A stretch of 64,000 nucleotides of DNA from an uncultured Myxococcales bacterium. GTDB taxonomy: Bacteria > Myxococcota_A > UBA9042. How positions within the stretch are numbered: position 1 is the first letter of the stretch; each line of letters opens with the position of its first letter. This document shows, piece by piece, positions 38,335 through 46,211 of this stretch. Location: assembly GCA_903842345.1 (NCBI GenBank), contig CAIMLR010000027.1, positions 62,001-126,000 of the forward strand, written 5' to 3'. Both the position numbers and the translations under genes were made by a program. A model generated the notes under the pieces. It was given only the letters and a program-made list of their open reading frames with translations, was not told the origin of the DNA and did no database searches.

Positions 38335-39366
38335 ATGTCCGCCACTCGCCGTCTCCGCGTTGCTATCAACGGTTTTGGTCGGATTGGTCGCTGCCTGACT
38401 CGCGTCGCTGCGCTCGATCCCAATTGCCCCTTTGAGCTCGTCGCTGCCAATGATTTGGCCGATCCATCCGCTCTCGCTTACCTCACGCGCTATGACAGCA
38501 CGCACGGCAAGTTCAAGGGCACCGTCTCGCTTGACGGCGATGTGCTGACCGTCGGCAGCCAGAAGGTCAAGCTGTTCGCGGCGATGGACCCGTCGACGCT
38601 GCCGTGGAAAGAGCTGGGCATCGATCTCGTCATCGAGTCGACCGGCAAATTCACCAAGCGCTCGGCTGCCGCTGCGCACTTGGCTGCGGGCGCCAAACGC
38701 GTGCTCATCTCTGCGCCGGGCGATTCCAAGGAAGCGCCGGATGCGACGGTCGTCTTCGGCATCAACACCGAGACGCTCAAGCCCGAACACACGGTCATCT
38801 CGGCCGCGTCCTGCACCACGACGTGTCTCGCGCCGTTGGCCAAGGCGCTGCATGAAGCGTTCGTGATCCAGGGCGGCGTCATGACGACCGTCCACGCGTT
38901 CACGGGCGATCAGGTCGTGCTCGACCTGCCGCACAAGAAAGAGCCGCGTCGCGGTCGCACGGCCAGCCAGAACATCGTCCCGACGTCCACGGGCGCGGCG
39001 AAGGCGATTGGCCTCGTGGTGCCGGCGCTGATGGGCAAACTCCACGGCGTCGCGCTGCGCGTGCCGGTGCAGGACGTGTCGCTTGTCGACCTCGTCGTCT
39101 CGGTTGAAAAGGCCACGACGACGGCGGAAGTGAACGACGTGCTGCGCGCGGCTGCCGCCAAGTACACGCCGGGCACCTTCCGCGTGGAAGACGACCTCGT
39201 CGTGTCGAGCGACCTGATCGGCGAGCCGACCGGCTCCGTGTTCGATCCGAGCATGACGCATGTGCAGGGTGGCAATCTCGTGAAGGTCGTCGCTTGGTAC
39301 GACAACGAATGGGGCTACACCAACCGCCTGTACGCGCTGGCCAACCACATTCTGACCGCGCTCTAA
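38335..39366 (+). CDS. gap: glyceraldehyde-3-phosphate dehydrogenase, type I
   Basis: 343 residues. NAD(P)-dependent oxidation of glyceraldehyde-3-phosphate. NAD motif INGFGRIGR; TVHAFTGDQ with the catalytic His; C-terminal WYDNEWGYTNRL. The active-site Cys lies in SAASCTTTCLAP, where the usual sequence is SNASCTTNCLAP: both Asn are replaced, although the Cys is intact. ATG 38335 fits GGAG six bases upstream; ATG 38323 lies within the ribosome site. First gene of the glycolytic cluster: pgk starts 21 bases after the stop. Confidence 0.97.
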   Translation: MSATRRLRVAINGFGRIGRCLTRVAALDPNCPFELVAANDLADPSALAYLTRYDSTHGKFKGTVSLDGDVLTVGSQKVKLFAAMDPSTLPWKELGIDLVIESTGKFTKRSAAAAHLAAGAKRVLISAPGDSKEAPDATVVFGINTETLKPEHTVISAASCTTTCLAPLAKALHEAFVIQGGVMTTVHAFTGDQVVLDLPHKKEPRRGRTASQNIVPTSTGAAKAIGLVVPALMGKLHGVALRVPVQDVSLVDLVVSVEKATTTAEVNDVLRAAAAKYTPGTFRVEDDLVVSSDLIGEPTGSVFDPSMTHVQGGNLVKVVAWYDNEWGYTNRLYALANHILTAL

Positions 39367-39387
39367 ACCGGAGCCGGCGGAGGTCAC

Positions 39388-40686
39388 ATGGATACGACGC
39401 AAAAGGCCGGAGAACCCGGGGCACTGCTCCGGGCGCTCGGCATCTTGTCGATTCGCGACTTGAACCGCGAGCCCGCCAATGGCCGGGATCAGGCGCGTGA
39501 AGGCCTGCTGGCGCAAAAGCGCGTGCTGATTCGCTGCGATTTCAACGTGCCGCTGGACGGCGACGTGATCACGGACGATTCGCGCATTCGCGGCGCGATC
39601 CCGACCATCGAGTTCTGCCGCAAGGCGGACGCGCGGGTGATCCTCTGCTCGCACCTCGGGCGGCCCAAGGGCAAGAAGAACGCCAAGTACTCGCTGGAGC
39701 CCGTGGCGCGCAAGTTGGCAGAACTGCTGGCGTGCGACGTGCTGCTTCCGGATGATTGCATCGGCGACGCGGCGATCCACCTGATTGCCAACCAGCGTCC
39801 GGGGCAGATCGTGCTGCTTGAAAACCTGCGGTTTCACCCGGAGGAAGAAGAGAACAGCGAGGATTTTGCCCGCAAGCTCGCGGACCTTTGCGACATCTAC
39901 GTGGACGACGCGTTTGGCTGTGTGCACCGGGCGCACGCGAGCGTGTCCGCGCTCCCGCGGCTGATGCCGGCGCGCGCGGCGGGTTTGCTGCTGGAGCGGG
40001 AAATTGAGTACCTGTCCAAGCTCACGCAGAGCCCCGAGTCGCCGTACGTGGCGATTCTCGGCGGCGCCAAGGTCAGCGACAAGATCGAAGTGATCGAGTC
40101 GCTTGTGCAGATCGTCGACGTGCTGGTGATCGGCGGCGCGATGGCCTACACGTTCCTGACGGCGCAGGGCCACAACATGGGCAAGAGCCTGGTGGAACGC
40201 GACCACGTGCAGTTGGCCAAGCACCTGCTGCAGCGCTGTGAAGAGCGCGGCGTCGCCGTGCTGCTGCCGCAGGATCACGTGGTTGTGAAGGAAGTGAAGG
40301 CGGACGCGCCGTCCCGCATCGTCGACAATGGCCATTTTGAAGACGATGACATCGCGGTGGACATTGGCCCGGCGACCATCGCCAACTACTGCGATTTGCT
40401 GGCGGGCGGCCAAGGCAAAGGCGCGCCGCGCACCATCTTGTGGAATGGCCCGATGGGCATCTTTGAGATGGACGCGTTTGCCGCGGGTACGATGGCGATC
40501 GCCAAGGCCGTGGCACAGACGGCGGCGATTTCCGTCGTTGGCGGCGGCGATTCCGTGGCGGCGGTGAAGAAGGCGGGCGTGACCCCGCTGATTTCCCACG
40601 TCTCCACGGGCGGCGGCGCCTCGCTGGAATTCATCAGCGGCAAGCCGATGCCCGGCATCGCGGCCTTGCGCGGCGGTCGGAGGTAG
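39388..40686 (+). CDS. pgk: phosphoglycerate kinase with N-terminal extension
   Basis: 432 residues, about 35 longer than usual. Transfers phosphate from 1,3-bisphosphoglycerate to ADP. Family motifs: RVLIRCDFNVPL, CSHLGRPKG, LLENLRFHPEEE, AILGGAKVSDKI, WNGPMGIFE and VGGGDSVAA. The extra N-terminal ~37 residues include SIRDLN, then a 17-residue insertion before KRVLIR. GGAGG four bases before ATG 39388 is strong, and no closer ATG or GTG precedes the conserved core, so the extension is probably translated. Stop to tpiA is 2 bases. Confidence 0.97.
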   Translation: MDTTQKAGEPGALLRALGILSIRDLNREPANGRDQAREGLLAQKRVLIRCDFNVPLDGDVITDDSRIRGAIPTIEFCRKADARVILCSHLGRPKGKKNAKYSLEPVARKLAELLACDVLLPDDCIGDAAIHLIANQRPGQIVLLENLRFHPEEEENSEDFARKLADLCDIYVDDAFGCVHRAHASVSALPRLMPARAAGLLLEREIEYLSKLTQSPESPYVAILGGAKVSDKIEVIESLVQIVDVLVIGGAMAYTFLTAQGHNMGKSLVERDHVQLAKHLLQRCEERGVAVLLPQDHVVVKEVKADAPSRIVDNGHFEDDDIAVDIGPATIANYCDLLAGGQGKGAPRTILWNGPMGIFEMDAFAAGTMAIAKAVAQTAAISVVGGGDSVAAVKKAGVTPLISHVSTGGGASLEFISGKPMPGIAALRGGRR

Positions 40687-40688
40687 CG

Positions 40689-41456
40689 ATGGCGCGGACG
40701 ACGGTGACCGGCGGCAATTGGAAGATGCACACGACGCTGCCCGAGGCGATCGCCTTGGCGCAGGAAGTGCGGCATCGGCTCGGTTCCCAGCGGCTCGGCG
40801 ACGTGCTGTTGTTTCCGCCGTTTCCGTTTCTGGCGACGGTGGCCGACAAGGTTGCCGGCAGTCACGTCAGCGTCGGCGCGCAGGATCTGTATTTCGAGGC
40901 CAAAGGCGCATTCACCGGCGCGGTTTCCGCAGCGATGATCGCCTCGACGGGTGCCACGCACGTGCTTGTCGGTCACTCCGAGCGACGTTCCGTGTTCGGC
41001 GACACCGACGAGATCGTCGCGAAGAAGCTGCGCGCGGCCCTGGGCGCGGGCCTCAAGCCGGTGCTGTGCGTGGGCGAGCAGTTGGCAGAACGGCAAAACG
41101 GCTCGACGTTTGCCGTTGTCGATCGCCAGCTTTCCGTGGCGTTGGATGGCCTGCTCGCGGATCAGCTGCAACACCTGATCGTCGCCTACGAACCGGTGTG
41201 GGCGATCGGCACGGGCCTCACCGCTTCCCCGGAGCAGGCGCAAGAGGTCCACGCGCACATTCGCGCTTGGCTGGCCACGCGTTTTTCCCCGGCTTTTGCC
41301 ACGAACTGCCGCATCCAATACGGCGGCAGCGTCAAAGGCAGTAACGCCGCGGGATTATTCGCACAAAGCGACATTGACGGCATGCTTGTCGGCGGTGCGA
41401 GCTTGACGGCAGACGAATTTGCCGCGATCGTCCGCGCCGGCCGCGCAAGTCCGTAA
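40689..41456 (+). CDS. tpiA: triosephosphate isomerase
   Basis: 255 residues. Interconverts dihydroxyacetone phosphate and glyceraldehyde-3-phosphate. Catalytic Lys in GGNWKMH, His in VGHSERR, Glu in AYEPVWAIGTG and the phosphate-gripping loop YGGSVKGSNA are all present. ATG follows CGGAGGTAGCG. It lies between pgk (2-base gap) and secG (43-base gap), the common gap-pgk-tpi-secG order. Confidence 0.98.
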   Translation: MARTTVTGGNWKMHTTLPEAIALAQEVRHRLGSQRLGDVLLFPPFPFLATVADKVAGSHVSVGAQDLYFEAKGAFTGAVSAAMIASTGATHVLVGHSERRSVFGDTDEIVAKKLRAALGAGLKPVLCVGEQLAERQNGSTFAVVDRQLSVALDGLLADQLQHLIVAYEPVWAIGTGLTASPEQAQEVHAHIRAWLATRFSPAFATNCRIQYGGSVKGSNAAGLFAQSDIDGMLVGGASLTADEFAAIVRAGRASP

Positions 41457-41499
41457 TCCGGCCGTTTGCGCCGCAGATCGAGAATCTTTAGGAGTTTCC

Positions 41500-41901
41500 G
41501 TGCTTTATTACCTCGCAGTTAGCATCTACGTCATCGTCTGCTTGTTCCTCATCGTCGTTGTGCTGATCCAGCCGGGTCAGCTCGGCCGTGGCGGTTCAGG
41601 TCTGGGCGGTGGCGGCGGCACGGGGACGGCCGGTCGCGGTGCGTCGAGCGTGTTCAAGCGTGTGACCACGGGTGCCGCGGTGCTGTTCATGGTCCTGTCG
41701 ATCGTGCTCTCGCGCCACAACGCGGATCATTCCGCCGTCGAAGACGTTGCCCCGATCGCGCCGCCGACGGCCCCGGCCACCCAGCCGAAGCCGGAAACTG
41801 ACGACAAGGCCCCGCCGGCCCAGCCGAATCAGGCTGCTGCGCCCGTTCCTGCTGCTGCGCCTGCTGCCCCGGCCGCCGCGCCGTCGCCCGTCGCGCCGTA
41901 A
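41500..41901 (+). CDS. secG: preprotein translocase subunit SecG
   Basis: 133 residues. Two membrane helices (YVIVCLFLIVVVLIQPG and TGAAVLFMVLSIVLS) flank the conserved QPGQLGRGGSGLGGGGG stretch of SecG, an accessory subunit of SecYEG. GTG 41500 follows AGGAG by 5 bases; the longer in-frame ORF starts inside tpiA. A Pro/Ala tail of about 55 residues after helix 2 makes it longer than most SecG. Confidence 0.93.
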   Translation: MLYYLAVSIYVIVCLFLIVVVLIQPGQLGRGGSGLGGGGGTGTAGRGASSVFKRVTTGAAVLFMVLSIVLSRHNADHSAVEDVAPIAPPTAPATQPKPETDDKAPPAQPNQAAAPVPAAAPAAPAAAPSPVAP

Positions 41902-42016
41902 GGATCTGCGTCAGGCAGTTGTCCCAGTCCTCGTGCTGTCAGCCGGGCCGCTCACCGCGCCCGTCTGCGTCGACACGCGCTCGCGGTGATTGATTCACCC
42001 GTCACAGGCAGGAACC

Positions 42017-42829
42017 ATGCAGTTCGCCGAACTCGTCTCCGCTGCCTACGCTGATCGCTCCCTGCTCGCTGAGCGGCGCTACGTGGAAGCCGTGCTCGAT
42101 ACCATCGCCGCGCTCGATCGCGGTGAAGTGCGCGTGGCAGAGCCGACCGCGGACGGCTGGATTGTCCATGCGTGGGTCAAGGAGGCGATCCTCCTGTATT
42201 TCGGCGTCGCGTCGATGACCGTGCATGAAGTCGGGCCGTTCGAATTCCACGACAAAATTCCGCTCAAGCACAACCTTGCCGGTCAAGGCGTCCGCGTCGT
42301 GCCCCCCGGCGTGGCGCGCTACGGCAGCTTCCTGGAGCCCGGCGTCATCCTGATGCCCAGCTACGTCAACATCGGCGCGCGGGTCGGCAGCGGCACGATG
42401 GTCGACACGTGGGCGACCGTCGGCTCGTGCGCGCAGATCGGCCGCGACGTCCATCTGGCCGGCGGCGTCGGCATCGGCGGCGTCCTTGAGCCGCCCAGCG
42501 CGCGGCCAGTCATCATTGAAGACGGCTGCTTCGTCGGTTCGCGCGCCATCGTCGTGGAAGGCGTGCACATTGAGAAGGAAGCGGTCATCGGCGCTGGCGT
42601 CGTGCTCACGAGCTCGACCGTCATCCTCGACGTCACCGGCTCCGCGCCCGTCGAATTGCGCGGCCGCATCCCCGCGCGCTCCGTCGTGATTCCCGGCACG
42701 CGCATCAAGCAGTTTCCGGCGGGCGAATACGGCGTCCCGTGCGCGCTCATCATCGGCCAGCGCAAAGAATCCACCGACAAAAAGACCAGTTTGAACGCCG
42801 CGCTCCGGGATTTCGCCGTAGCCGTTTGA
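42017..42829 (+). CDS. dapD: 2,3,4,5-tetrahydropyridine-2,6-dicarboxylate N-succinyltransferase
   Basis: 270 residues. Transfers succinyl from succinyl-CoA to tetrahydrodipicolinate in the lysine/diaminopimelate pathway. A helical N-terminal domain is followed by a left-handed beta-helix of hexapeptide repeats (NIGARVGSGTMVDTWATVGS, HLAGGVGIGGVLEPP). ATG 42017 has CAGGAA upstream; the GTG at 41990 would add 9 residues outside the family. It ends in TGATG, coupling it to the membrane protein that follows. The 115 bases between secG and dapD show no clear promoter. Confidence 0.96.
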   Translation: MQFAELVSAAYADRSLLAERRYVEAVLDTIAALDRGEVRVAEPTADGWIVHAWVKEAILLYFGVASMTVHEVGPFEFHDKIPLKHNLAGQGVRVVPPGVARYGSFLEPGVILMPSYVNIGARVGSGTMVDTWATVGSCAQIGRDVHLAGGVGIGGVLEPPSARPVIIEDGCFVGSRAIVVEGVHIEKEAVIGAGVVLTSSTVILDVTGSAPVELRGRIPARSVVIPGTRIKQFPAGEYGVPCALIIGQRKESTDKKTSLNAALRDFAVAV

Positions 42830-44043
42830 TGTTCGCTGAAATCCACAACGACCGGGCGCTGCGCATCTTTGGCGCGCTCCTGGCGCTCGCCCATGGCCTC
42901 ACAGCGCTGCATTGGGCGTTCGCGCAGCCGTTGGCGGCCATCCTGGCGCCGCAGAACTGGCCGGCCATCTGCTGGCCGCCGTTTCCGGACTGCGCCGCTG
43001 CGCACAATTTCACGCCGATGCAGGTAGAAATCGCGCTTTGGGCCCTTGGCCTCGCGTCCCTGGTGGTCGCTGCGCTGTTTCTCCTGCAAAAAAGCGCGGT
43101 TGCCTCGGTGTCGCTGGGTCTTTTGGCGATCGTCAAGTTGTCGATCGTCATGCTGGACTACCGCCTTCGGCTCAACCAACACATGATGACCGCCTGGCTC
43201 GTCGCCGCGTTCCTCCTCGTGCCGCAAAAACGCCGGGTGCTGACGGGGCTGATCGTCGCCATCTACTTCTGGGCCGGCGTGCTCAAGCTGACGCCCGAGT
43301 GGTTGAACGGCAGCGCACTGTATGGCCGCCTGCCGCTGCCGACCGCGCTGCTGGCGCCGGCGTGCTGGTACGTCGTGGTGCTGGAGCTCGTGCTGATTTT
43401 TGGCCTGCTGGCCCGGCAGCGCTGGCTGTTCTGGCTGACGATGGCGCAACTGCTGCTCTTCCACGCCGTGTCGCTGCCCGTGGTGAGTTTCTTCTACCCG
43501 GCGCTGATGCTGCTCATCCTCGCGTTCCTGCCGCTGTGCCGGGCGATTGCGCCGCCGCTACTCCAGGCACCGCTTTGGCCGGCCGCGGCGACGCTGGGGG
43601 CCTTCTCAGCGCTGCAACTGGTGCCGCTGACGTTTCCGGGCGACGTGCTGCTGACGGGCGAGGGGCGGCTCTGGGCGTTGCACATGTTTGACGCACCGCT
43701 GGAATGCCAGGCTTGGCTGACACCGCACGCAGCCGATGGCCGCTCGGGCGCGCCGACGCCGCTGCGGGTCGCGATGCTGTCGAACCGTGTCCTGTGCGAT
43801 CCGCTTGTGTACGCCAGTGCGTCGCGCGGGATCTGCGCGCGCAACGCCGGACGCGTGGGCGTGCTGGACCTGCACCTGCAGTCGCGGCGCGCGGGCGAGG
43901 CGGCATATCACGCGGTGATGGACGTACCGGATGTCTGTGCGCAGCCGCTCAAGTACAGCTTGCTGCGGCACAATCCGTGGATTCAGTCGGGGGAGACGCG
44001 GCGGCCCGCGCAGCCCGGGGTGCCCGAGCTGCGCGGCCGCTAG
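42829..44043 (+). CDS. HTTM/VKGC-like multipass membrane protein
   Basis: 404 residues with about eight hydrophobic helices in the first ~300 and a soluble C-terminal ~100. NQHMMTAWLV and AIYFWAGVLKLTPEWLNG resemble the membrane domain of HTTM proteins related to vitamin K-dependent gamma-carboxylase; the carboxylase active-site Lys cannot be identified by eye. The C-terminal segment has paired Cys (CDPLVY, GICARN). ATG overlaps the dapD stop by one base, so the two are co-translated. Function unknown. Confidence 0.68.
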   Translation: MFAEIHNDRALRIFGALLALAHGLTALHWAFAQPLAAILAPQNWPAICWPPFPDCAAAHNFTPMQVEIALWALGLASLVVAALFLLQKSAVASVSLGLLAIVKLSIVMLDYRLRLNQHMMTAWLVAAFLLVPQKRRVLTGLIVAIYFWAGVLKLTPEWLNGSALYGRLPLPTALLAPACWYVVVLELVLIFGLLARQRWLFWLTMAQLLLFHAVSLPVVSFFYPALMLLILAFLPLCRAIAPPLLQAPLWPAAATLGAFSALQLVPLTFPGDVLLTGEGRLWALHMFDAPLECQAWLTPHAADGRSGAPTPLRVAMLSNRVLCDPLVYASASRGICARNAGRVGVLDLHLQSRRAGEAAYHAVMDVPDVCAQPLKYSLLRHNPWIQSGETRRPAQPGVPELRGR

Positions 44044-44055
44044 CGTTCAGGCTAG
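44040..44055. terminator. short inverted repeat across convergent stops
   Basis: CTAGC at 44040-44044 and GCTAG at 44051-44055 with a 6-base loop, covering the stop codons of the membrane protein and the opposite lipoprotein. Only five base pairs, so weak as a terminator. Confidence 0.2.
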
Positions 44056-45980
44056 TCCCAGCAGCTGCCGATGCCGATCTGCGGCATATCGACGGTGAGG
44101 CCGGAGACCAGCGGCGCGATCGCCTCGACCGCGGTGATCTTGTAGCCAAAGCGGAACTGGAAGTGCTTGGTCAGCGCCTCCTTGGGGATGTACATATCCT
44201 GGCCGGTCGGCGTCAGCTTCCACGAACCCAGCCAGTAGCTGTCGTTGTAGTCGCTCTGCGCGTCGGCCAGCGTGGTCCAGTTCGTGCCGTCGCCGCTGCA
44301 CTGGACGATCATGAACTGGCCGGCCGAGCCGGACAGGCCGAGGAACATGCGGAACTGCAGGATCAGCGACTGATCGTACTGGTTGACGTTCGGATCGCCG
44401 CTGTACAGGTACGTCGAGGTCGCCTGCGCCGACAAGTCGATGACCGGGCTGGTCAGGAAGTACCAGTCGTGCGGCGTGTTGCTGATGTTGCCGCCAATCA
44501 CCGTGCCGGCCACGTAGCCGTCGTCGTAGTCCGCGCCCGGATCCGGGTAGCCAAACGTCTGGTCGGTGGACGCCGCGGCAAGGCCGATCTGCCATTCGCC
44601 TTGCAGCTTCCAGCCCGCCGCCGTCGCGAACGTCCCGTTCCACAGCAGGCTGTTCTGCTGCTTGCACTGGCCGTCGGTGTAGTCACACACCATCGTGTTG
44701 CAGCCGGAGCCGCTGTTGAACGCACTTTGACCGCAGGTGTTCGGCGTGCCTTCGCAGACCGTCTGGGTGCAGGTGTCCGCCAGCGTGCACGGGTCGCCGT
44801 CGTCGCAGGTCACCGCGTTGGCGAGGTTGACGCACCCGCCGGTGTCCGGGTTGCAGCTGTCGTTCGTGCACTTGTTGTCGTCGTTGCAGTTGGTCGGGTC
44901 GCCGGCCAGGCACGCGCCGTTGGCGCAGAAATCGCCATTGGTGCAGGCATTGCCGTCGCTGCAGGCGGCTTCCACGATGTTCGAGTGCTGGCAGCCCGTC
45001 GCGCTTCCCTTCGTGGTGATGCCGGATTCACAGTAGTCATACGTGCAGGCATTCTGGTCGTCGCAGCTCAACAAACCTTCGCCAGAGGCGCAATTGGCGT
45101 CCGCGTTGCACGTGTCGCCAACGGTGCAGGGGTTGCCGTCATCGCAGCTGGCGTCGCTGGGCGTGTGCGTGCAGATGCCGGTCGTGCTGTCGCAGTCGTC
45201 GTCGGTGCACTGGTTGTCGTCCGTGCAGTCCTTGATCGCGCTGTGGCAACCGCCGTTCTGACAGAAGTCCTCGATCGCGCACAGGTCAAAGCTGTTGCAC
45301 GGGCCGTCGTTGTTCACCGACGCGCAGCCCGTCACCGGGTCGCAGGTCTCCGTCGTGCAGACGTTGCCGTCTTCGCAGTTGACGATAGCGCCCGGCAGGC
45401 AAGAGCCGGCCGCGCACGCGTCATTCTTCGTGCAGGCGCTGCCGTCTTCGCACGTCGCGGCGTTGGCGAGAAACACGCAGCCCGCGGTCTTGTCGCAGCT
45501 GTCGTCCGTGCAGGGGTTGTCGTCGTTGCAGGACGTCGCGGCGCCGGGCAGGCAGGCGCCGGCCTTGCAGGCGTCACCGGTCGTGCAGGCGTTGCCATCG
45601 TCGCACGTCGCCGTGTTGCTGGCGTTCAGGCACACGCCGTCTTTGCCACAGCTATCGTCCGTGCACGGATTGCCATCGTTGCACGCGGCGGTCGAGGTGC
45701 AGCCGGCGGCGATGTCCGCGGTGTCCGCAGCGTCGGTGCCGTTCGCGTCCACATCGCCGCTGATCGTGTCGCTCTTGATGTCGAGCTTGCTCAGGATGTC
45801 CTGATCGACGTCCACGCCGTCCAGATCGATGTCGTTCAGGTTCACGCCGTCGAGGTCGATGACGTCGCCGTCGGGCAGCGTCACGGTGTTGCCGCAGCCG
45901 ATCGCAGCCAGGCTGACGAGCCAGATCGCCAAGAATTTCAGGTAAAAGCGAGAGGCGAAGCCTCGACAGAAAGCGCGCAC
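44052..45980 (-). CDS. Cys-rich surface lipoprotein with CTDC-like repeats and a jelly-roll-like C-terminus
   Basis: 642 residues. Lipobox LAAIGC then GNT; a stalk of Asp-rich LDGVNLNDIDLDG repeats; then about ten CDDGnpCTxDxC (Dicty_CTDC-like) units up to about residue 420. The C-terminal ~200 residues have a beta-sandwich pattern (TSPVIDLSAQ, GQFMIVQCSGDG) resembling MAM- or choice-of-anchor-J-like carbohydrate- or protein-binding domains; this is a structural guess. GTG 45980 follows GGAG with 5-base spacing. Divergent from the MopE-type lipoprotein at 46212 across 231 bases. Probably extracellular. Confidence 0.83.
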   Translation of the reverse strand: MRAFCRGFASRFYLKFLAIWLVSLAAIGCGNTVTLPDGDVIDLDGVNLNDIDLDGVDVDQDILSKLDIKSDTISGDVDANGTDAADTADIAAGCTSTAACNDGNPCTDDSCGKDGVCLNASNTATCDDGNACTTGDACKAGACLPGAATSCNDDNPCTDDSCDKTAGCVFLANAATCEDGSACTKNDACAAGSCLPGAIVNCEDGNVCTTETCDPVTGCASVNNDGPCNSFDLCAIEDFCQNGGCHSAIKDCTDDNQCTDDDCDSTTGICTHTPSDASCDDGNPCTVGDTCNADANCASGEGLLSCDDQNACTYDYCESGITTKGSATGCQHSNIVEAACSDGNACTNGDFCANGACLAGDPTNCNDDNKCTNDSCNPDTGGCVNLANAVTCDDGDPCTLADTCTQTVCEGTPNTCGQSAFNSGSGCNTMVCDYTDGQCKQQNSLLWNGTFATAAGWKLQGEWQIGLAAASTDQTFGYPDPGADYDDGYVAGTVIGGNISNTPHDWYFLTSPVIDLSAQATSTYLYSGDPNVNQYDQSLILQFRMFLGLSGSAGQFMIVQCSGDGTNWTTLADAQSDYNDSYWLGSWKLTPTGQDMYIPKEALTKHFQFRFGYKITAVEAIAPLVSGLTVDMPQIGIGSCWD

Positions 45981-46124
45981 GGGAACTCCGATGTGTTGCG
46001 AATAACGCAGTGGGGGCGCCCAACCGCATGGGCGACGGGTGGGAGCCTATTGGAAATCGGACCAAAAGCAACCTATTAGGTCTGCTTACCCGGTGGCGGT
46101 GCTGATTTCGTTTGCCGCAGCGAC

Positions 46125-46153
46125 TTGAGAAGCCGCCCCGGTACCGATAAGCT
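46125..46153 (+). promoter_or_regulatory. candidate promoter of the large MopE-type lipoprotein
   Basis: TTGAGA at 46125-46130, 17-base spacer, TAAGCT at 46148-46153. A second candidate lies upstream: TTGGAA at 46050-46055, 18 bases, TATTAG at 46074-46079. The 231-base divergent gap could hold both. Confidence 0.35.
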
Positions 46154-46211
46154 CACTGTGGGAGCGGCGCGGCCAAGACGGCGGCGACGCAGGGAAAATG
46201 GTGGGGACACG

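Noticed and set aside
43704-46079. 791-residue plus-strand ORF
   Set aside because: It spans the end of the HTTM-like gene and the antisense of a Cys-rich lipoprotein; no motif, and it crosses a gene boundary.
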